Assembly (NCBI GenBank): GCA_021157485.1
Contig: JAGGWO010000069.1
Span: forward strand, 1-7,838
Length of the DNA stretch: 7,838 bases
Origin: Sulfurimonas sp.
GTDB lineage: Bacteria > Campylobacterota > Campylobacteria > Campylobacterales > Sulfurimonadaceae
Direction of reading: 5' to 3'
Shown here: positions 1 to 6,462 of the stretch, piece after piece
Layout of the letters: the number at the start of each line of letters is the position of its first letter
Numbering within the stretch: the stretch's first letter is position 1
Notes under the pieces: generated by a model
What the model saw: the letters and a program-made list of their open reading frames with translations, nothing else
The model's database searches: none
Told to the model about the DNA's origin: nothing
Position numbers and translations under genes: made by a program

Positions 1-1
1 C

Positions 2-1522
2 TTTACAGGTACTATAATTGTTTATGCCTTTGATTTAAGACATCTAAATAACTCTCATACATTAGAGATGATGGGTGAGTTCGGTATAGTCTTTTTGATG
101 TTTACCATTGGACTTGAGATATCATTGGCTAAGATGGGCTCAATGAAAAAAGAGATATTTGGCAATGGACTTTTGCAGGTTGGACTTACAGCAATTGTTG
201 TCTATGTTATAAGCCATTATCTCTTTAGTTTAGATATGAAGTCATCACTTATTATAGCTCTTGCGTTTGCTCTCTCCTCAACCGCTGTTGTGCTTAGTTA
301 TCTAAAGAGCTCAAAAGAGATATACCGTCCTTATGGTCAAAAGGCTACCGGTATATTAATCTTTCAGGATATCGCAGTTATCCCAATTTTGATTCTGATA
401 AGTTTTTTATCTTCAGATGCTAATGAGAATGTTTGGGTCATTTTAGGAAATACCCTTTTTAGTGTTGTTGTAGTCCTTGGGCTTCTATTTATTGTGGGTA
501 AAAGAGTTATGACTTGGCTTCTACACTTCTCAGCATCATCAGAACTTGAAGAGTTGTTTATGGGCTCTGTGCTTTTTATAGTTCTTGGAGCATCACTACT
601 TGCTTACTACATGGGATTTACATATTCTCTTGGCGCTTTTGTAGCAGGTATGATTATAGCTGAGACAAAGTACCATCATAAAGTAGAGGCTGATATAGCT
701 CCCTTTAAAGATATTCTTCTTGGTACATTTTTTGTTGTAGTTGGGATGAAGATTGATGTTTTTCTTTTTATAGATAAGATAGAGTTGATTGTAGCACTAT
801 TTGTAGGAGTTTTACTTCTTAAAACAGCGATTATCTATGTTGTAGTTCGTCTCTCTTCAAAGCATACTACATCTTTCAAGACGGCTTTAGCCCTCTCTCA
901 AGTCGGTGAGTTCTCTTTTGTTATATTTGCAGTTGCAAGTCAAGGTGGAATTTTAGATGAAGATCTGGCTCAGTTTTTAGTTTTAATAGTAATTTTTTCA
1001 ATGATAATTACTCCATTTTTTATTACTAGAATTAAAAAGATTGTTGAGTTCCTATCACGTGAGACTAGTGCTGTAGAAGAGCTAGCACCACTAGCCGATA
1101 GAAAAGACCATGTAGTTGTATGTGGATATAATTCAGTTGGTAGATTTGTTACTGCTCATCTTGATGAATTAGGTGTTTCATATATAGTTATTGATAACAG
1201 TTATAGGCAGGTTAAAGAAGCGATTAATGATGGCAGAGAGGCGTATCTTGGTGATGCTTCAAAACTATCTATACTGAATGCTATACATATTGAAAACGCA
1301 GCGTCTGTAATCGTAACCCTTGATAACATAGAGAAAAAAAGACTTATTAGTGAAGCTATTTTAAATCATACAAAAAATGTAAATTTAATAGTTAAAGTTA
1401 TTTCATCGCAAGAGAAAGAAAAATTGAAAGATTTAAATATTACGACTATTGTTGATGGAAAAGTTGAGATAGCAAGAGTACTAGTAGAAAGAATGCTTAC
1501 TTGTCAGTTAAAATACAAGTAA
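2..1522 (+). CDS. KefB-type cation:proton antiporter with C-terminal TrkA-N domain (5' partial)
   Basis: Inner-membrane monovalent cation:proton antiporter of the CPA2/KefB type, exchanging K+ or Na+ for H+. The reading frame is open back to base 2, so the ATG at 68 is internal and the true start lies upstream of the window; the codons at 2-67 already encode family-like sequence. Visible family signatures are GEFGIVFLMFTIGLE near the left edge, FALSSTAVVLS, GILIFQDIAVIP (the QD motif of the transport core), GAFVAGMIIAE, LLGTFFVVVGM and SQVGEFSFVIF, spread over about ten hydrophobic segments. From about base 1109 a Rossmann-type TrkA-N domain follows (VVVCGYNSVG, then VIDN with the acidic residue at the end of beta strand 2). 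The usual GxGxxG reads GYNSVG, with Asn in place of the second Gly. No separate TrkA-C domain is obvious. The family is secure; the ion, and orthology to E. coli KefB, KefC or YbaL, cannot be decided. Confidence 0.93.
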   Translation, partial: FTGTIIVYAFDLRHLNNSHTLEMMGEFGIVFLMFTIGLEISLAKMGSMKKEIFGNGLLQVGLTAIVVYVISHYLFSLDMKSSLIIALAFALSSTAVVLSYLKSSKEIYRPYGQKATGILIFQDIAVIPILILISFLSSDANENVWVILGNTLFSVVVVLGLLFIVGKRVMTWLLHFSASSELEELFMGSVLFIVLGASLLAYYMGFTYSLGAFVAGMIIAETKYHHKVEADIAPFKDILLGTFFVVVGMKIDVFLFIDKIELIVALFVGVLLLKTAIIYVVVRLSSKHTTSFKTALALSQVGEFSFVIFAVASQGGILDEDLAQFLVLIVIFSMIITPFFITRIKKIVEFLSRETSAVEELAPLADRKDHVVVCGYNSVGRFVTAHLDELGVSYIVIDNSYRQVKEAINDGREAYLGDASKLSILNAIHIENAASVIVTLDNIEKKRLISEAILNHTKNVNLIVKVISSQEKEKLKDLNITTIVDGKVEIARVLVERMLTCQLKYK

Positions 1523-1541
1523 GCTAAAAAGCGTAGCTTTT
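1495..1541. terminator. Hairpin region between convergent antiporter and pyrE genes
   Basis: A perfect 10-bp stem (GCTTACTTGT at 1495-1504 with ACAAGTAAGC at 1515-1524, 10-nt loop) overlaps the antiporter stop codon. Read on the minus strand, the pyrE direction, it is followed by AUUCUUUCU, a moderately U-rich tail, so it could end the secG-frr-pyrE transcript. A second small hairpin, AAAAGC-GTA-GCTTTT, lies at 1527-1541. On the plus strand neither stem is followed by a U tract, so termination of the antiporter mRNA here is less certain. Confidence 0.5.
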
Positions 1542-1553
1542 AGGGACTATTAG

Positions 1554-2162
1554 TTAGTTGCCGCGTGAACCTGGTTTAATAGCTTCACTTCCATCTTTAC
1601 AAAGTGGACAAGCATCAGGTGCATACATCTCAAATGTAAAATCAGCTAAAGCAAAAAATGGAATATCTTGAGGTAGTTTACAGTTAGGCTGCGTTTTGAT
1701 ATCAGAGTTTTCGCGTTTACAAAAACCACGATTTGCCAAGGCTGCTGCTCCAACTATCTCTCCGCCAAGTTCTTTTACAACTGCCGCTGCTTCCATAGCA
1801 GAACCACCAGTTGTAATGATGTCTTCACACATTAAAACTCTTTCACCTTTTGCGACTTCAAAGCCACGGCGAATATTCATAACACCATCAACTCTCTCAG
1901 CAAAGATAAAACGAACATCAAGAGCAGTCGCCAGTGCAAAACCAGCGATAAGACCACCAAGTGCCGGAGCACAAACAGTATCTATCTCAAGTCCACTCTC
2001 TCTAATTTGAACAGCAAGTGCTTCTGCTAAAACTTTTGCAGTTTTTGGATCTTCTAAAACTTTTGCTGATTGTAGATAAAACTGAGAGTGATTACCACTG
2101 CTAAGTTTAAAATGCCCCTCTAAAAGAGCATCTGCATCCATATATATTTTTTTAATGTCCAT
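1554..2162 (-). CDS. pyrE: Orotate phosphoribosyltransferase
   Basis: Cytosolic enzyme of de novo pyrimidine synthesis: orotate + PRPP gives orotidine 5'-phosphate + PPi, before PyrF makes UMP. The 202-residue protein has the PRPP-binding signature [13 protein letters not shown] at about residues 109-121, the flexible-loop segment [13 protein letters not shown] at 89-101, and the [11 protein letters not shown] motif near the N-terminus (20-30). The C-terminus carries CPLC (185-188) and KPGSR, typical of the shorter PyrE subgroup with this tail. The ATG lies only 2 bp after the frr stop codon. The only upstream purine stretch, AAAAG inside frr, is weak, so translation is probably coupled to frr. 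A second in-frame ATG at codon 8 has no better ribosome binding site. This is the last gene of the secG-frr-pyrE block and converges on the antiporter gene 31 bp away. Identification is firm. Confidence 0.96.
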   Translation of the reverse strand: MDIKKIYMDADALLEGHFKLSSGNHSQFYLQSAKVLEDPKTAKVLAEALAVQIRESGLEIDTVCAPALGGLIAGFALATALDVRFIFAERVDGVMNIRRGFEVAKGERVLMCEDIITTGGSAMEAAAVVKELGGEIVGAAALANRGFCKRENSDIKTQPNCKLPQDIPFFALADFTFEMYAPDACPLCKDGSEAIKPGSRGN

Positions 2163-2164
2163 GA

Positions 2165-2722
2165 TTAAACTTTTAAGATTTCTTGCTCTTTATCTTTTAA
2201 GATAGAGTCAATTTGTGAAGAAAATTTATCAGTTGTTTTTTGAATTTGATCTTGAGCAGATTTTGATTCATCTGTAGTAATCTCTTTATCTTTTTCAAGT
2301 TTTTTGATTGAGTCGTTTGCTTGTTTTCTATCATTTCTAAGAGAAACTTTTGCATTTTCACCCATACCTCTCATCTTTTTTGCAGAGTCTTGACGCTGTT
2401 CAACTGTCATTGGTGGAAAAAATAGTTTAATAACATCGCCATCATTATTTGGATTTACTCCAATATTTGCAGCAAAAATTGCAGACTCAACATCAGGTAA
2501 AAGATTTTTTTCCCAAGGGTTTACAACGATTGTAGTTGCATCAGTAGCTATTACAGAACCAATTTGATCAAGTGGTGTTGGAGTTCCGTAGTAGTCAATT
2601 TTTACGTTATCTAAAACAGAGATTAGAACTTTACCAGTTCTAAGTGTTTTAAAGTCTCTTTGCATATGTTCTACGCTTCCTTGCATCTTTGCTTCGCAAG
2701 CACTATATATTTCGTTAAGCAT
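2165..2722 (-). CDS. frr: Ribosome recycling factor
   Basis: Cytosolic factor that, with EF-G, splits the post-termination ribosome complex. At 185 residues it has the standard length. Domain I, the three-helix bundle, is formed by residues ~1-30 and ~105-185; domain II by ~31-104. Recognisable family segments are FKTLRTGK (24-31), VDYYG-like [14 protein letters not shown] (41-54), [10 protein letters not shown] (101-110) and [20 protein letters not shown] (129-148), which retains the two arginines at 129 and 132 of the E. coli protein. The start is supported by AAGGA (plus-strand TCCTT at 2729-2733), 6 nt upstream. pyrE follows after 2 bp. secG lies upstream with a 121 bp gap holding a hairpin and a candidate promoter, so frr-pyrE may be transcribed both from secG and from its own promoter. 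Identification is firm. Confidence 0.97.
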   Translation of the reverse strand: MLNEIYSACEAKMQGSVEHMQRDFKTLRTGKVLISVLDNVKIDYYGTPTPLDQIGSVIATDATTIVVNPWEKNLLPDVESAIFAANIGVNPNNDGDVIKLFFPPMTVEQRQDSAKKMRGMGENAKVSLRNDRKQANDSIKKLEKDKEITTDESKSAQDQIQKTTDKFSSQIDSILKDKEQEILKV

Positions 2723-2753
2723 TTTGTTTCCTTGAGTGAAAATTAATTGTGAT

Positions 2754-2759
2754 ATTGTA
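2754..2759 (-). promoter_or_regulatory. Candidate promoter of frr-pyrE (-10 element)
   Basis: On the minus strand TACAAT lies about 32 bp upstream of the frr ATG, giving a predicted start near 2747 and a leader of ~25 nt that includes the AAGGA site. No good -35 hexamer sits 16-18 bp further up. A TTAAATTTTT tract is there instead, which fits the Campylobacterota habit of relying on T-rich DNA upstream of the -10. Moderate to weak call. Confidence 0.4.
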
Positions 2760-2800
2760 GCGAGAAAAATTTAAGAGTGAGTAAAAGGAGTTGTTTTTAT

Positions 2801-2839
2801 AAAGCAGATAGCCTCTCTGAGAGACTATGCTAAAGCTTT
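2801..2839 (-). terminator. Imperfect hairpin downstream of secG
   Basis: Just past the secG stop, outer arms AAAGC (2801-2805) and GCTTT (2835-2839) enclose an inner stem made of ATAG/CTAT and TCTC/GAGA pairs with small bulges. The structure is strong for such AT-rich DNA, but on the minus strand it is followed by AUAAAAAC, not a U tract. It may be a leaky terminator or an mRNA-stabilising 3' structure that separates secG from frr expression. Confidence 0.35.
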
Positions 2840-2843
2840 ATAA

Positions 2844-3176
2844 TTATTTAGCTACTGGAGCTTCTGGTGTAGTAGTAGGAGTTGGTGCAGTTGCTGGAGC
2901 AACTACATTTGTATCTTCTATCATGTTGTCAACAACAGATGTCTGTTTGTCTTGTGAGTACATATAGCCTAAAGTTAATGTATTTACTACGAACAAAAAC
3001 CCGATAGTAAAAGTAGCTTTTGCTAAAAAACTACCTGGACCTTTTGCTCCAAACACAGACTCATTTGAGCCACTGTACGCGCCAAGACCGATACTTGAGC
3101 TTTTTTGCAATAGTACTGCTATAACTAAAATTACAACTAAAACAATTTGAGATATAAGTAAAAAACTAGTTGTCAT
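2844..3176 (-). CDS. secG: Preprotein translocase subunit SecG
   Basis: Small inner-membrane subunit of the SecYEG translocon that assists SecA-driven export. The 110-residue protein has the two expected transmembrane helices (about residues 4-23 and 54-73), joined by a polar cytoplasmic loop with the family-typical LLQKSSSIGLGAYSG (22-36) and FGAKGPGSFLAKAT (42-55). After helix 2 an acidic stretch leads into a Pro/Thr/Ala-rich, probably disordered tail (VVAPATAPTPTTTPEAPVAK). Such tails vary among SecG proteins. The start is supported by AGGA (plus-strand TCCT at 3185-3188), 8 nt upstream. The gene leads the secG-frr-pyrE block and is divergent from the zinc operon. Identification is firm; the tail has no assigned role. 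Confidence 0.93.
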   Translation of the reverse strand: MTTSFLLISQIVLVVILVIAVLLQKSSSIGLGAYSGSNESVFGAKGPGSFLAKATFTIGFLFVVNTLTLGYMYSQDKQTSVVDNMIEDTNVVAPATAPTPTTTPEAPVAK

Positions 3177-3206
3177 AAATATATTCCTGAATATTAAAAG
3201 TTGCGA

Positions 3207-3235
3207 ATTATACCCAAAAAATAATCATAATACAA
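3207..3235 (-). promoter_or_regulatory. Candidate secG promoter
   Basis: On the minus strand TTGTAT (plus 3230-3235) and a perfect TATAAT (plus 3207-3212) are separated by 17 bp. The predicted start is near 3200, leaving a ~24 nt leader with the AGGA ribosome site. The promoter lies back to back with the znuA promoter. Confidence 0.6.
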
Positions 3236-3242
3236 TTTTAGG

Positions 3243-3248
3243 TATAAT
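3243..3248 (+). promoter_or_regulatory. Candidate znuA operon promoter (-10 element)
   Basis: A perfect TATAAT, preceded by GG, sits 27 bp upstream of the znuA ATG. There is no recognisable -35 hexamer 17 bp further up, where the DNA instead holds AT-rich AATAAT CATAAT repeats. The predicted start near 3255 leaves a ~21 nt leader. A weak core with no -35 would suit an inducible operon, but I cannot identify a Zur site with confidence. Confidence 0.5.
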
Positions 3249-3275
3249 TTCAAAAAAGAATTGGGGTATTTAGCT

Positions 3276-4211
3276 ATGAGAGATTTTAGAAAAGTTATAT
3301 TTTTGTTAATAGTTGCCCTTTTTTTACTTGAAATGTTTGTAGCCAAACAAGATGAAAAAGTAAAAGTACAAAAGCCAATGGTTGCTGTGAGTACTTTTTC
3401 TCTTTATGATATTACTAAACATATCTCCGGCGATACATTAGAAATTATAAATATCATACCCTTTGGAGTTGACCCTCACGCATACGAACCTACTCCAAAA
3501 TCAATGGCAGACATTGTTAAAAGTAAACTTGTTCTATACAGTGGAGCAGGCTTAGAGCCATGGACAGATGGTTTTGAGTTTAAAAATAGAGTAATTGACA
3601 TAAGTAAATATATGTCATTAAGAGAGCTAAATTCAAATGAGCATGAGCAGCATGACTTTCATGATAGCCAGTGTGCACACAGTAAAATAGATCCACACTA
3701 TTGGTTGGATTTTTCAAACATGGCAACTGCTACAAATTTAATAACCAAAGAGTTAATAAAAATATCACCATCTAATGAGCTATTATATTTAACAAATAGA
3801 GATAACTATTTAAAAATGTTGCAAAAACTTGATGCAGACTATCAAAAAGCATTAACCGGATGTAATCTTGACACTATTATTGTTAATCATAATGCAGTAG
3901 GTTATCTAGCTAAAAGGTATGGCTTTCATGTAGAGTCTTTGAGTGGATTTTCACCTGAAGCAGAGCCAAGTGCTAAAAATATGGCAAGATTGATATCTCA
4001 CGTAAGAGAGCACTCAGTTCCTACAGTTTTCTTTGAAACTTTTGTAAGCGACAGAGCTATAAAAAGTATCGCTGAGGAAGCTAAGGTTTCAGTTGATGTT
4101 CTGCAGCCACTAGGAAATATTACAGCTGATGAAGCCAAAGCTAAATTAACTTATGAGCGTATGATGTATATAAATCTAGAAAAAATTTCTAAGGCTCTTA
4201 TGTGTCGTTAA
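3276..4211 (+). CDS. znuA: Zinc ABC transporter, periplasmic substrate-binding protein
   Basis: Periplasmic cluster A-I metal-binding protein that delivers zinc to ZnuB. The ATG at 3276 (311 residues) is preferred over a TTG five codons earlier: GGGG lies 9 nt upstream of the ATG, and the TTG would leave almost no leader after the predicted transcription start. Residues 1-23 form a signal peptide or N-terminal anchor (RK, then a hydrophobic run broken by Glu19). There is no lipobox Cys. Metal ligands by family alignment are His68 (VDPHAYEPTP), His141 (DPHYWLDF) and His205 (VNHNAVGYLAKRYG). His rather than Glu at the third position marks the zinc type. A short His-rich loop (H123, H126, H129, H135) precedes His141. 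The LDPLG motif common in ZnuA reads LQPLG (Gln277). The gene overlaps znuC by 10 bp and is first in the operon. Confidence 0.92.
   Translation: MRDFRKVIFLLIVALFLLEMFVAKQDEKVKVQKPMVAVSTFSLYDITKHISGDTLEIINIIPFGVDPHAYEPTPKSMADIVKSKLVLYSGAGLEPWTDGFEFKNRVIDISKYMSLRELNSNEHEQHDFHDSQCAHSKIDPHYWLDFSNMATATNLITKELIKISPSNELLYLTNRDNYLKMLQKLDADYQKALTGCNLDTIIVNHNAVGYLAKRYGFHVESLSGFSPEAEPSAKNMARLISHVREHSVPTVFFETFVSDRAIKSIAEEAKVSVDVLQPLGNITADEAKAKLTYERMMYINLEKISKALMCR
4191..4194 (+). promoter_or_regulatory. Ribosome binding site deciding the znuC GTG start
   Basis: AAGG lies inside the end of znuA, 7 nt before the GTG at 4202. No in-frame ATG occurs before the Walker A region of znuC, so this site supports the GTG start and the 10 bp znuA/znuC overlap. 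Confidence 0.6.
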
Positions 4212-4972
4212 AGTTCAAAGTTCCTATCTTTGATGTTAAAAATCTAAACTTTAGTGTTAGAGGGCAAGAAATTCTTTCAAATATCTCTTTGGAGATATTT
4301 AATGGAGAATATGTTGCTATTATTGGTCCAAACGGCGGCGGTAAAACAACACTCATTAGATTACTCTTAGGTTTAGATAAGCCAACAGATGGAAAAATCA
4401 AACTCTACGGAAAAAAGATTAAAAACTTTAAAGAGTGGCATAAAATAGGTTATGTTCCTCAACGTGCCTCTTTAGTAGATGAAAATTTCCCTGCAACAGT
4501 TGAAGATATTGTAAAGATGGGAAGAACATCAAAACTCTCTTTTTTCAAAGGTATGAGTGAAGAGGACAAAAACGCAGTTAAAGATGCGATGATAAAGATG
4601 GATGTACTGGATTTAAAAGATAAAATGGTTGGTACACTCTCAGGTGGACAACGCCAGCGTGTTATGATAGCAAGAGCACTTGCATCAAGTCCTGAGATAC
4701 TAATCCTTGATGAGCCAAATACTGGTGTAGATATGGTTTCACAAAAAAGGTTCTATGCACTTTTAGCAAAGCTAAACAAAGATGAAAATATAACTATCGT
4801 TTTTATCACGCACGATATTGGAGTTATAGCAGATGACATTGGAAGACTATTTACTATTAATCAAAAAGCTACAATCTGTAATAATCCTAAAGAGACTTTG
4901 AGTTGTGAAGATATGAGTGAACTATACGGTATAGAAGCTCACTTAATTCACAATCATAAGCACGAGCATTAG
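4202..4972 (+). CDS. znuC: Zinc ABC transporter, ATP-binding protein
   Basis: Cytoplasmic ATPase of the zinc importer. It uses a GTG start that overlaps the end of znuA by 10 bp, implying translational coupling. All ABC motifs are present in the 256 residues: Walker A GPNGGGKTT (42-50), Q-loop Gln87 in GYVPQRAS, signature LSGGQRQR (146-153), Walker B ILILDE (166-171) followed by the D-loop NTGVD, and the switch His204 in FITHD. The C-terminus is His-rich (HLIHNHKHEH), a feature of zinc-system ATPases that may bind metal. Its stop codon is part of the znuB ribosome site (TAGGAG), again tying neighbouring genes together. The alternative, a manganese or iron ABC-3 system, is less likely given the ZnuA ligands and the His-rich tail. 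Confidence 0.93.
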   Translation: MSLKFKVPIFDVKNLNFSVRGQEILSNISLEIFNGEYVAIIGPNGGGKTTLIRLLLGLDKPTDGKIKLYGKKIKNFKEWHKIGYVPQRASLVDENFPATVEDIVKMGRTSKLSFFKGMSEEDKNAVKDAMIKMDVLDLKDKMVGTLSGGQRQRVMIARALASSPEILILDEPNTGVDMVSQKRFYALLAKLNKDENITIVFITHDIGVIADDIGRLFTINQKATICNNPKETLSCEDMSELYGIEAHLIHNHKHEH

Positions 4973-4975
4973 GAG
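4971..4975 (+). promoter_or_regulatory. znuB ribosome binding site overlapping the znuC stop
   Basis: AGGAG shares bases with the znuC TAG stop (4970-4972). It stands 3 nt before the first ATG (4979) and 6 nt before the second ATG (4982). By spacing the second is the better start, so the first Met of the annotated protein may not be used. Confidence 0.6.
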
Positions 4976-4978
4976 CCT

Positions 4979-5779
4979 ATGATGCTGGAAATGTTTGAAT
5001 ATGAGTTTATGCAAAGAGCGTTTATAGCGGGAATTCTTATCGCTACACTTGCTTCTATCAGTGGAACATACATAGTACTTAGACGCTACTCTTTGATGAG
5101 TGAAACACTTGCTCACTCAGCTCTTGTAGGAGTTGCAGTTGGTTTAGTGGCAGGTTACAACCCTCTGTGGATGGCAGTAATAGTAGCAGTAATCTCAGCA
5201 TGGCTTATAGAGTATCTTAGAAGTTCTTTTTCCATCTATTCTGATGCGATTCTTTCTATTTTATTGTCTGGTTCATTAGCAATAGCCATAATTATTGTCT
5301 CTCTTGGCGGCGCGTTTAACAACTCACTATTCTCTTATCTTTTTGGTTCTATTCTTTCCGTTAGCAGTGAGGATGTCCTAACAATTTTGATTTTTGGTTC
5401 AGTTTCATTAGCTCTTTTAATAGCTTTTTCAAGAGATTTATACTTTATAGCATATGATGAAGAAGTCGCAAAAACAAGTGGAATAAGAGTTAAGTTCTTA
5501 AACTATTTACTTGTTACTGTAGTAGCTATTATTATTGCACTCTCTATTCGCGTAGTGGGAAGTCTGCTCATCGGTGCTTTAATGGTTATTCCAACAGTTG
5601 CAGCACTCCAGTATAGAGTAGGGTTTTTAAACACAGTCCTTATATCTCTTTTTATAGCCCTTTTTAGTGTTATAGCTGGTATGACCTTCTCTTTTTACTT
5701 CTCTTTGCCTTCGGGAGCAACTATAGTACTCTGTGTTATATCTATTTTTATAATATCGCTGGTTATTAACAAAAAATGA
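4979..5779 (+). CDS. znuB: Zinc ABC transporter, permease
   Basis: Inner-membrane channel subunit of the ABC-3 family that passes zinc from ZnuA into the cytoplasm. The 266-residue protein is almost wholly hydrophobic, with about eight or nine helices. Family features include FMQRAFIAG near the N-terminus, GTYIVLRRYSLMSETLAHSAL (about residues 29-49, typical of the family), DAILSILLSGSLA, the EEVAKTSGI coupling segment (about 161-169) and VVGSLLIGALMVIPTVAA (about 192-209). Starts at 4979, 4982 and 4991 are all in frame; 4982 has the best spacing from AGGAG. The final TGA overlaps the ATG of the following methyltransferase gene (ATGA), so the two are translationally coupled. The family is firm, and metal specificity is inferred from the partners. 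Confidence 0.93.
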   Translation: MMLEMFEYEFMQRAFIAGILIATLASISGTYIVLRRYSLMSETLAHSALVGVAVGLVAGYNPLWMAVIVAVISAWLIEYLRSSFSIYSDAILSILLSGSLAIAIIIVSLGGAFNNSLFSYLFGSILSVSSEDVLTILIFGSVSLALLIAFSRDLYFIAYDEEVAKTSGIRVKFLNYLLVTVVAIIIALSIRVVGSLLIGALMVIPTVAALQYRVGFLNTVLISLFIALFSVIAGMTFSFYFSLPSGATIVLCVISIFIISLVINKK

Positions 5780-6462
5780 AAATAAGCTCAGAGTTTTCAA
5801 AATATGCAGAGCATTACGGCTCTCATAATGTTATACAAAACAAGGTAGTTGAAAAATTAATATCTCACGTTAATGGTGAACCAAAAAATATTTTGGATTT
5901 GGGTTGTGGCAGAGGAGCCGTGTGTAAAAATATACCATGGGGATATGACTCATTTACAGGGATTGATTTTGCCCAGGGAATGTTAGAACTGCACCCAACA
6001 TCACAAACAACTAAAGTAGTGAACGGTGACTTTAACGACAAGCTTCTTTTTGATAACTTACAAGCTGATAAGTATGATTATATAATTTCAGCTTCTGCTC
6101 TGCAGTGGGCAGACAACTTAGAGCTTGTGTTACAAAACATAAAGAAGTTAAATGCTCCAGTAGCACTTGCAATCTTTACATCAAATACTTTTAAAACACT
6201 AAACGCAACGGCCTCTTTAGATCCTATACTAAGAACTTCAGATGAGATTAACGTTCTGCAAAAAAAGTATTTTGATGCTGCGTTTGAAGTGGTAAACTAT
6301 AGACTAGAGTTTGACTCGGTAAGAGAAATATTTAGATATATCAAGCAAAGTGGTGTAAGTGGTTCAAGAAAAGTGTTAGATTATAAACAGACAAAAAAAC
6401 TTATGAGAGAATATCCGGTAAATTATTTAGAGTTTGAAGTTGCGTTTATCACTTCTGATTAA
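5776..6462 (+). CDS. bioC: BioC-like SAM-dependent methyltransferase (probable malonyl-ACP O-methyltransferase)
   Basis: Class I SAM methyltransferase of 228 residues. Motif I is DLGCGRG (41-47), the acidic residue binding the SAM ribose is likely Asp64 in GIDFAQGML, and motif II/III is NGDF (83-86). BioC-like features are the N-terminal EFSKYAEHYGSHNVIQNKVVEKL (residues 6-28 in part, the F-x-x-x-A-x-x-Y plus Q pattern), the SALQWADNL segment (107-115) and a C-terminal half with VREIFRYIKQSGVSG. If it is BioC, it methylates malonyl-ACP so that fatty-acid synthesis can build the pimeloyl chain for biotin. The start overlaps the znuB stop by 4 bp, so it is co-transcribed with the zinc operon. 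No other biotin gene is in the window, so the assignment rests on sequence resemblance alone; another small-molecule methyltransferase remains possible. The last 14 bp overlap the convergent gene. Confidence 0.7.
   Translation: MKISSEFSKYAEHYGSHNVIQNKVVEKLISHVNGEPKNILDLGCGRGAVCKNIPWGYDSFTGIDFAQGMLELHPTSQTTKVVNGDFNDKLLFDNLQADKYDYIISASALQWADNLELVLQNIKKLNAPVALAIFTSNTFKTLNATASLDPILRTSDEINVLQKKYFDAAFEVVNYRLEFDSVREIFRYIKQSGVSGSRKVLDYKQTKKLMREYPVNYLEFEVAFITSD

Noticed and set aside
68..70. ATG as the start of the antiporter gene
   Set aside because: The frame stays open to base 2 and the 22 upstream codons read like the family's N-terminal region, so the gene is cut by the window edge.
1696..2010. 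104-codon plus-strand open frame
   Set aside because: It lies opposite pyrE, whose protein is clearly conserved. The translated sequence is Ser/Pro/Ala/Lys-rich with no family look, as expected for an antisense shadow.
3261..3263. TTG as the start of znuA
   Set aside because: It would leave only a few nucleotides of leader after the predicted transcription start, and the GGGG ribosome site fits the ATG at 3276 better.
4198..4401. 67-codon minus-strand open frame
   Set aside because: It is antisense to the start of znuC including the Walker A codons, and is best explained as a shadow.
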